This document shows, piece by piece, positions 1-5,879 of a DNA stretch of 27,943 nt. Numbering within the stretch: position 1 is the stretch's first letter; each line of letters begins with the position of its first letter. The translations under genes were made by a program, and so were the position numbers. This stretch comes from a virus. The notes beneath the pieces were generated by a model. That model was not told the origin of the DNA. It made no database searches and worked only from the letters and a program-made list of their open reading frames with translations. The stretch lies in the IMG/VR virus record IMGVR_UViG_3300038549_000090, positions 1-27,943 of that record; one strand, written 5' to 3'.

Positions 1-2108
1 CTCGCGTCGATCCCGTGCGCGCCGACGAGCGGCCCGTCGCTCGGGCGCGTGTAGCCTCGCACCCACTGGCCCACCGGCCACGGTCGGCGCCCGAGGTATC
101 GCGTGCTGAGCAGCACCAGGCGCTCGCCCACGGCGTGATCGACCGGCGCGGTGTCGAGGAGCCCGCGCCACACGTCGTTGAGCCGCAGCCCGCCGAAGGT
201 GGGCGTCGTCGACTTGTACGCGATCACCTCGCGCCCGAGCAGCGCGAGGTGCCGCCCGTTGGCGATCGCGTTGTCGGTCGGGATCGGATCCCCGATGCTC
301 CCGCTGCCCGGGATCCGGCCCTGCACGTTGTCGACGACGATCCCGACGCCGGTGTCGTACGGCTCGGCGGTGCGCGGGTACGCGACGGCGAGCCGCGCGT
401 TGCCGGGCTGCGCGTAGCCCGGCACGTCGTTGAGGACGGCGCCCACGAGCAGGCCGGTCGCGCCGCCGGCGTCGGACTGGACGCGCCACGCCGTGGCGCC
501 GGTGCTCTCGAGGAGCGCCCACCCGAGCAGGCGCTGCTCGGTGAGCGACGGCAGCCCACCCTGCGAGAAGAGGAGCCACGCGAGGTACCACGGCGCCTCG
601 TCGAGACCGCGCTCGCGCACGGGGCGGAGCAGGTGGATCGGCACCGGCGTCGGCGGCACCGGGAACGCCCCCGCCGTCACCCCGTACGCGTCCTCGACGA
701 GCTGGAGCGTGATCGCGCCGTCCGCGAGCTGGCCGAGGTCGACGGCGGTCACGCGGCAGTACGCGTCGATCTTGGGGCGCGTCCACTGCACGCGCACGAC
801 GTCGCCGGGGAGCACGCGGTGGAACGATCGATCGACGACGACCGACCCGATCCACACCGGCCGTCCGAGCGCGGCGAGCTCGCGCGCGGCGATCTGCTCG
901 GCGATCCGCTTCGTCGTGACGCCGGGGAAGTCGATCGTCACCGACTGCCGACGTGCGTTCTCGGCCGCGGAGATGCTGGCCTGCTTCTGCGCGCGCGCCG
1001 CGTGCTGCTTATACGAGCGCGCGTGATCGCGATACGTCACGACCACCTCGTTGACGGTGTCGCCCCAGAGGTTGCGCTGCATCTGCGGCGTCGCGCGCGC
1101 GTTGTGCTCGTTGATCACCGGCACCGCGCCGCGATCGTAGTCGTCGCGCACGAGGCGCAGCTCGAGCAGCCCCGTGCGCGGGTTCTCGACGAGCACGCCG
1201 TCGATCTGATCCATGATCTCCTTGAGCACCGTGCGCGCGTCGGTCTCCTGCACGATGGCGCACGAGTAGCCGTGGCCCTCGGCGTCGAGGGTTGCCGCCG
1301 CGGCGTCGAAGCTCGTGAGGTCGAGTTGCTCCTCGGAGATCGCGAGTCGCCAACTCGGGTTCGTCAGGATATCGCGCACGACCTTGGCGGGGTTCGCGCC
1401 GAAGATGTCGTCGTTGAGTCGCGCGCCGACGCGAAGCTCGAACGAGACCTGCGGCACGCGCGGGCTCTCGCCGATCCCGAGTCCGAGGTTGTGCTCCGTC
1501 GCGAGCCCTCCGCGCGTGCCGCGCACGCACACCAAGAGCTGGCCGAGGAACTGCGGCGTGAGCGAGGCGTCGACGTTCGCCGCCGCGAACGCGCCGGGGA
1601 GCCCGTCGTTCGCGGAGCCGAGCCCCGTCTGCTTGCCGTCGAAGAACTGCACCCGCAACCCCAGCCCGCCGCCCTGGCCCGGGCCGCCGAAGAGCTGATC
1701 GTTGCCGACCGGGACAACGTCACCGGAGGAAAGCCCGCCCAGCCCCAACGACGTCTCCGTCGCCTCGTAGTAGTCGCCCCACCAGATGCCACCGAGCCGC
1801 GTAAACCCCATCCAACTCGGGATCGAGAGTCCGACGCAGAACAGGAGATCGATACCGTACGTGAATCCACCCGACGGCAGCGGCGCGGCCTCGGTGAGCT
1901 GGTTGCCGAACCAGATCAGCACCGGCGAGTCGACGCGACAGCAACCGTAGACGAGCGGAATCGAAGTGCCCGCCTCGGTGCGCGCCACGTCGAAGGCCTG
2001 CGGACGCGGCGGCGTGGTGCGCTGGCGACCGCCGTAGAGCCAGTCGGCGATACGCGAGATCGCGAAGACGCCGGCCCACGCGCCAGCCTGCCAGATCAAC
2101 GGGTGCAT
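1..2108 (-). CDS. Tail tip / host-specificity protein (J or GTA gp15-like), 3' end missing
   Basis: An open minus-strand frame runs from the ATG at 2108 off the left edge, giving 702 full codons and no stop. Residues 37-70 (VARTEAGTSIPLVYGCCRVD and onward) and the block around 230-305 (DDIFGANPAKVVRDILTNP) resemble tail-tip proteins of the lambda J / Rhodobacter GTA gp15 kind, which form the tail tip and contact the host. Residues 415-480 look like a beta-rich hub domain (HRVLPGDVVRVQW, followed by a VTAVDLGQLADG-type strand pattern). The ATG lies one base after the stop of the hub gene, so the two are probably co-translated. Tip proteins usually exceed 1000 residues, so much of the C-terminus, including any receptor-binding part, lies outside the window. 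Position after tape measure, distal tail and hub genes supports the call. The exact family is inferred from the translation by eye. Confidence 0.78.
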   Translation of the reverse strand, partial: MHPLIWQAGAWAGVFAISRIADWLYGGRQRTTPPRPQAFDVARTEAGTSIPLVYGCCRVDSPVLIWFGNQLTEAAPLPSGGFTYGIDLLFCVGLSIPSWMGFTRLGGIWWGDYYEATETSLGLGGLSSGDVVPVGNDQLFGGPGQGGGLGLRVQFFDGKQTGLGSANDGLPGAFAAANVDASLTPQFLGQLLVCVRGTRGGLATEHNLGLGIGESPRVPQVSFELRVGARLNDDIFGANPAKVVRDILTNPSWRLAISEEQLDLTSFDAAAATLDAEGHGYSCAIVQETDARTVLKEIMDQIDGVLVENPRTGLLELRLVRDDYDRGAVPVINEHNARATPQMQRNLWGDTVNEVVVTYRDHARSYKQHAARAQKQASISAAENARRQSVTIDFPGVTTKRIAEQIAARELAALGRPVWIGSVVVDRSFHRVLPGDVVRVQWTRPKIDAYCRVTAVDLGQLADGAITLQLVEDAYGVTAGAFPVPPTPVPIHLLRPVRERGLDEAPWYLAWLLFSQGGLPSLTEQRLLGWALLESTGATAWRVQSDAGGATGLLVGAVLNDVPGYAQPGNARLAVAYPRTAEPYDTGVGIVVDNVQGRIPGSGSIGDPIPTDNAIANGRHLALLGREVIAYKSTTPTFGGLRLNDVWRGLLDTAPVDHAVGERLVLLSTRYLGRRPWPVGQWVRGYTRPSDGPLVGAHGIDA

Positions 2109-2109
2109 C

Positions 2110-2955
2110 TTACGCCTGCACGATCACGCCGAGCCCCGTCGGCGAAGTCGGGTTGGTCGACGGCAGATCGGGGTGTCCGCCGAAGCGCGCGACGTTCGAG
2201 AACTCGTCGCGGCACGTGATCACGTCGTGCGCGCAGCCGCGCCACACCTCGAGCGCCGCGCCGCTGCTGAGCGAAGGAAACGGGACATCGAGCGTGAGCG
2301 TGGTGCCGCTCGCGCTGAGGATCGTGCGGCGCTCCTCCGTCGCGACGTGCACGACCTCGCCACCGGCGAACCACGCGTCGGGCTTGCCGCCGACGCTGCT
2401 GATCGTGAGCGCCGCGCCGACGAAGCTCACGACGGTGGCGGTGATCCGGTGCGTGCTCGCGCGGGCCACGCCACACCCCGCGTCGTAGAGCGCGTGGTTG
2501 CACGTCGTGCTTGCGACCGCGATCGGCAACCGCATCGTGAACGTCTGCTCGAGCGCCGACGGAACCCGCAGCCGCGCCAGCGTCGGCTCGCCGGGCTCGC
2601 CACCGTCGATCGTGATCCCCATGATCGGGCCCCGGTAGAGGCGCAACGTCTCGCCGCTGCGCACCTGGAGCGCGGTGATCGTGAGCTGCGTCGCCCGCGG
2701 CGGGATGCCGTCCTCGAGGAGCGCCGTCACCACGCCGTGATCCGCAGCGATCGTCACCACGAGCTCGCGCGCGCTGCCGATGTCCCCGGCGATCGCGTTG
2801 CCGCGGCTCACCGGGGCCGCGCCGTAGATCAGCCCGCCGTGGACGACGTCCTCCTCGGCGGAGGTGAGCCGGTAGGTCGCCCCGGCGATCACGAGCTCGT
2901 ACAGCTCACGCACGAGGCTGTCCTCGACGGAAGTCTCGTCGGCGTCGAACGTCAT
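2110..2955 (-). CDS. Tail hub protein, DUF2163 / phage BR0599 type (GTA gp13-like)
   Basis: The product is 281 residues. The N-terminal half is beta-rich (ELYELVIAGATYRLTSAEE; later LRLYRGPIMGI), as in DUF2163 hub proteins. The C-terminal part has the Cys-bearing BR0599 signature: CNHALYDAGCGV near residues 152-163, and RGCAHDVITCRDEFSNVARF followed by GGHPDLP near 240-267. In GTA-type and related siphophage tails this protein forms the trimeric hub that joins the distal tail ring to the tip. It lies directly upstream of the tip gene, with one base between stop and ATG. A G-run (GGGGGTAGACGA) before the ATG can serve as ribosome site. Its start faces a plus-strand lipoprotein gene across 47 bases. 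Confidence 0.8.
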   Translation of the reverse strand: MTFDADETSVEDSLVRELYELVIAGATYRLTSAEEDVVHGGLIYGAAPVSRGNAIAGDIGSARELVVTIAADHGVVTALLEDGIPPRATQLTITALQVRSGETLRLYRGPIMGITIDGGEPGEPTLARLRVPSALEQTFTMRLPIAVASTTCNHALYDAGCGVARASTHRITATVVSFVGAALTISSVGGKPDAWFAGGEVVHVATEERRTILSASGTTLTLDVPFPSLSSGAALEVWRGCAHDVITCRDEFSNVARFGGHPDLPSTNPTSPTGLGVIVQA

Positions 2956-2989
2956 TCGTCTACCCCCTGGCGCCGAGCGGCAAAGCGCG

Positions 2990-2995
2990 TACCAT
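2990..2995 (+). promoter_or_regulatory. Candidate -10 box (TACCAT) for the lipoprotein gene
   Basis: TACCAT lies 7 bases before the ATG at 3003, and no Shine-Dalgarno sequence is visible between them. The spacing fits a leaderless transcript. No TCGACC-like -35 box is present 17 bases upstream, so this promoter differs from the others in the window. Confidence 0.35.
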
Positions 2996-3002
2996 ACCGC
3001 GC

Positions 3003-3362
3003 ATGCGCAAGATCCCGGTTGTTGTGATGTGGTTTCTGCTTTCGGCTCTGATTTCGGCTTGCGAACGCGACCCGCTCACGGATCCGGCGCTGCACGATCT
3101 CGTGGACTGCGATCCGGCGTGGGGCCAGTTCACCGATCCCGGCCGGTGCGAGATCGCGTGCGCGGCCCCGCCGCCCGGATACCACCGGGATCCCGAGCTC
3201 GTCCCGTTCTGCGACGGGACGCTCGTCGACGGATACCGCCGCGAGTTCTGCACCAGCGCGACGCGCGCGGTCGTCGACGGCGTCGAGGGATGCTGCGTAC
3301 CGATCTCGGAGGGGGGCGTGATCAACGTCCACTTCGCGGTGTGCACCGATTACACGCCCTGA
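3003..3362 (+). CDS. Small Cys-rich lipoprotein, inserted against the structural operon (moron)
   Basis: The 119-residue product starts with a short basic N-terminus, a hydrophobic stretch and LISAC, a plausible lipobox with the lipidated Cys at residue 20. Eight more Cys follow (including CEIAC and a CC pair in EGCCVP), enough for four disulfides, so an exported envelope protein is likely. I do not recognise a named family. The gene is on the plus strand inside a minus-strand tail operon. It starts 47 bases from the divergent hub gene, and its TGA is two bases from the convergent distal-tail gene stop. Its signal-peptide segment is visibly richer in A/T than the neighbours. A role in lysogenic conversion or surface exclusion is a guess from position and export signal. 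The gene at 19974-20333 has the same length and layout. Confidence 0.75.
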   Translation: MRKIPVVVMWFLLSALISACERDPLTDPALHDLVDCDPAWGQFTDPGRCEIACAAPPPGYHRDPELVPFCDGTLVDGYRREFCTSATRAVVDGVEGCCVPISEGGVINVHFAVCTDYTP

Positions 3363-3364
3363 TC

Positions 3365-4585
3365 TCACTGCTGCACCACGCGCGCGGTGAGCTCGGCGGC
3401 GAACCCGTCGCCGGTCCACGCGACCGAAACATCGTCGCCCTCGAGGCGTACCTGCTCGAGGTACTCGACGCGCTCGATCGCACCGCTCACCGGGGCGTCG
3501 AGCGCGAGCTCCTCGACGGCGCCCGCCGCGGCGACCGCGAGCACGCGGCGATACGCGGTCCCTCCGCCGGCCAGCCGCAGCGCGATCCGCCGGTGCGCGA
3601 GCGACGGGTACCAGCTCGCGAGGTAGCCCGGCTCGACGCTGAGGGTGCCGGAACTGGCGTCGCCGACGGCGACCAAGTCGGGGCGGTACGTCGGCGCGAG
3701 GAACCGGTGCTGCGCCCCTCGGATCGCGTGGAGGAACGCCTTAAGCCACTGCCAGCCCCCGCGATCGTTGCCGCGCTCGATCCGCAGCGCGCGCCCCCAT
3801 TCCGGCACCGCGAGCACCCCGCGCGACGTGAGCGCCCCGCCCAGATCGACGAGCGCGGCCCCGGTCAGCGCGGGCTGCGCCGCGACGTCGAGCGCGTTGC
3901 CCGCGCTCCAGATCGGCAACCCGTCGAACGTCTCCACCGTGGCCCCGACGCCGACGGCGCCCCCCGCGTAGGCGACGCGCGTGCCGCGTGCGGCGAGGCG
4001 CCAACGGCCGAGCTCGACGGGGTGTCGATCGAGCGACTGCTCCGCCTCGAGCAGCACCGGCACGCCGGGCATCACGAGCGCGCCGGGCGCGGCCACGGTG
4101 GTCACGTCCGCGTCGACGGCGAGCGTCTCGGTGCCGACCGCCTGCACGACGGCCTCGTCGTAGGTCGCGCCGTCGGCGGCGAGCACGATCACGCGCTGAC
4201 CCGGCGCGGCCCAATCGGCGAGCGACAGCCCGTGGGTCTCGATCGTGGTCGGCGACGCGCCGGCGACGAGCACCGCCTCGTACGGCAGGCCGAGGAGGAA
4301 GGTCGGCGCGGCCGCGGCGGAGCCTGCGAGGAGCGTCAGGATCTCGCGATACCGCGCATCGTCCAGGAGCAGCTCGAACTCGTAGCGCTGACGCGGGCGC
4401 GCGAGCACCGCCCGCCGCTGCTCGCGACCCGAGTAGGAGCGGATCACGTCGGTCTGCCAGGTGTACGTGACGCGCGCGCCGTCCTCGGGCAGCAGGCACA
4501 GCGTCGCGACGCCCGCGGGGCCGACCGGGGCGACGAGCGCCGGCAGCGCCGCGGCCGCCGGCGCGAGCGGCGACCAGGCCCACAC
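3365..4585 (-). CDS. Distal tail (Dit / DUF2460-like) protein
   Basis: The 406-residue product has the signature WQTDVIRSYSGREQRRAVL near residues 43-61, followed by RPRQRYEFELLLDD. This matches the start of distal-tail proteins in which a '(S/G)GxEQRRxxxxxPR' segment leads the N-terminal beta fold. Such proteins form the ring at the end of the tail tube, below the tape measure. The C-terminal half repeats the theme (ERGNDRGGWQWLKAFLHAIRG, then a FLAPTYRPDL stretch), suggesting a second beta domain. The start is GTG at 4585, three bases after the TAG of the previous gene, with GGAGGAT upstream as a distant ribosome site. The neighbouring hub and tip genes support the role. DUF2460 membership is by resemblance only. 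Confidence 0.68.
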   Translation of the reverse strand: MWAWSPLAPAAAALPALVAPVGPAGVATLCLLPEDGARVTYTWQTDVIRSYSGREQRRAVLARPRQRYEFELLLDDARYREILTLLAGSAAAAPTFLLGLPYEAVLVAGASPTTIETHGLSLADWAAPGQRVIVLAADGATYDEAVVQAVGTETLAVDADVTTVAAPGALVMPGVPVLLEAEQSLDRHPVELGRWRLAARGTRVAYAGGAVGVGATVETFDGLPIWSAGNALDVAAQPALTGAALVDLGGALTSRGVLAVPEWGRALRIERGNDRGGWQWLKAFLHAIRGAQHRFLAPTYRPDLVAVGDASSGTLSVEPGYLASWYPSLAHRRIALRLAGGGTAYRRVLAVAAAGAVEELALDAPVSGAIERVEYLEQVRLEGDDVSVAWTGDGFAAELTARVVQQ

Positions 4586-4588
4586 GGG

Positions 4589-4933
4589 CTAGGCGATCCT
4601 CCGCACCGAGCTGCGGATGGCGCGATCGGTCCCGGCGAGCTTCTTCGCCGCGACGTCCCACCCGTCGGTGAGCACGAGCGCGGGCGAGATCCAGAGCTCG
4701 CTCTGCGCGCCCGCGATCGGCCACGTCGCGATCGCGCGCTGCGTCCCGCCCTGGACGCGCTCGTAGATCGAGATCAAGAACTCGTCGCCCGCCGCGAGCG
4801 CGCTCACGTCGAGCACGACCTGGACGACGGCGTTGTCGGTCTGCGGCGAGCCGCTCGCGTACGCGCTGCCGGTGACGAGACTCGTCTCGGTCGTACCGAT
4901 CGTCGTGGTGAGGTCCGTGGTGGTGATCGCCAT
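4589..4933 (-). CDS. Small tail protein of unknown function
   Basis: The product is 114 residues. The N-terminus is rich in Thr and Ser (MAITTTDLTTTIGTTETSL), then comes a predicted beta-sheet region (VVQVVLDVSALAAGDEFLISIYERV and onward) and a basic end. A strong GAGGAG ribosome site lies 9 bases before the ATG at 4933. It sits between a tail-surface protein and the distal-tail gene, and is probably translated with them. I do not recognise its family; an accessory tail-tip or decoration role is only inferred from position. Confidence 0.6.
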   Translation of the reverse strand: MAITTTDLTTTIGTTETSLVTGSAYASGSPQTDNAVVQVVLDVSALAAGDEFLISIYERVQGGTQRAIATWPIAGAQSELWISPALVLTDGWDVAAKKLAGTDRAIRSSVRRIA

Positions 4934-4954
4934 GCTCGCGCTCCTCGTCGAGGG

Positions 4955-5833
4955 TCAGCCGCCGACGGCGTAGACCGCGGCCGTCACGCCGGACACCGCG
5001 TTGTTCGGGCCGCTCTGCGCCCGCACGTAGATCGCGTCCCCGATCGCCGCGTAGCCCGGTGCGCCGGCGGCGGCCTTGGACAGCGTCTCGGTGACGTTCT
5101 CGACGACGGGCGCGTTCGCGATCACGATCTGCTTCGCGCTCGCCGATCCGACGGCGACGTCGACCTCGTGCACCGTGTTCGTCATCACCGCGTTGCCGAC
5201 GCCGAGGCCGACCTCGAACCAGCGCAACGGATCGCGCTCGACGCTCAAGCCCAGCGCGACCCACGCGCCCTCGCTCGTCGAGCCGGGCGTGATCGCGGTC
5301 CCGCACGACGAGCCCGGCACCGCGCCGAAGGTCCTCACGAAGCGCCCGGCCCACAGCAGATCGGGGCGCGTCGGCCGACAGCGCGCGCGCACCGCGACGC
5401 GGATCGCGGAGACGTTGGTCCCGCTGACGCTCGCCTTCGCGCCGATCGACGTGCCGGCGGGGACGCGCAGCGGGAAGCGGTAGACGACGCCACCGCTCGC
5501 GGCGCTCGAGAGGTACGGCGACGCGGCGGACGCGAGGAGGTGGTTGATCTCGTTGCCCGCGATCCCTCCGAGCCCGCCGTACGCCGAGCCGCCGGCCGTG
5601 TCGAAGCCAATCGTCACGAGCGCGTCGCGGATCTCGGCGCTGGCGCCGACGCTGTTGATCAACACCTCGAGCTCGTAGGCGTCGTACGCGAGCGCGCCGA
5701 GCACCTGCGCGTAGCTGCCGTACGCGTTCTGCGCCGGCGTCACCGCCGCGCCCTGCGCCGCCGCGGCGCGCGTGCCGTCGGCGATCGTCGACGCGGTCAG
5801 GAGGAAGCGGTTCGCGCCGATCGCGGCAAGCAC
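4955..5833 (-). CDS. Beta-rich tail or baseplate-associated protein, unknown family
   Basis: The 292-residue product is rich in Ala, Gly, Ser and Val. Residues 60-180 look like a jelly-roll or lectin-like sheet (GGVVYRFPLRVPAGTSIGA, AIRVAVRARCRP). The C-terminus (NVTETLSKAAAGAPGYAAIG, then AIYVRAQSGPNN) resembles phage structural proteins that end in a small beta fold. The GTG start at 5833 is the only usable start in this frame. It is supported by promoter boxes (TCGACC, 17 bases, CACGGT, 6 bases) exactly as before other genes here. The 46-base gap after the upstream gene holds only this signal. The function is unknown; position suggests a tail-tip accessory or receptor-contact protein. Confidence 0.6.
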   Translation of the reverse strand: MLAAIGANRFLLTASTIADGTRAAAAQGAAVTPAQNAYGSYAQVLGALAYDAYELEVLINSVGASAEIRDALVTIGFDTAGGSAYGGLGGIAGNEINHLLASAASPYLSSAASGGVVYRFPLRVPAGTSIGAKASVSGTNVSAIRVAVRARCRPTRPDLLWAGRFVRTFGAVPGSSCGTAITPGSTSEGAWVALGLSVERDPLRWFEVGLGVGNAVMTNTVHEVDVAVGSASAKQIVIANAPVVENVTETLSKAAAGAPGYAAIGDAIYVRAQSGPNNAVSGVTAAVYAVGG

Positions 5834-5839
5834 GCGATC

Positions 5840-5868
5840 ACCGTGCGTCCGGCGGCGGCGGTGGTCGA
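5840..5868 (-). promoter_or_regulatory. Putative leaderless promoter before the 4955-5833 gene
   Basis: The boxes are TCGACC at 5863-5868, a 17-base spacer that begins ACCGCC, and CACGGT at 5840-5845. Six bases separate the second box from GTG at 5833. No Shine-Dalgarno sequence is visible. See the finding on the shared motif. Confidence 0.5.
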
Positions 5869-5879
5869 GACGCGCACGA

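Noticed and set aside
1009-1530. Several minus- and plus-strand frames of 90-200 codons inside the tip gene region
   Set aside because: The minus-strand frame from 2108 is open to the window edge and protein-like throughout. The others are shadows in alternative frames.
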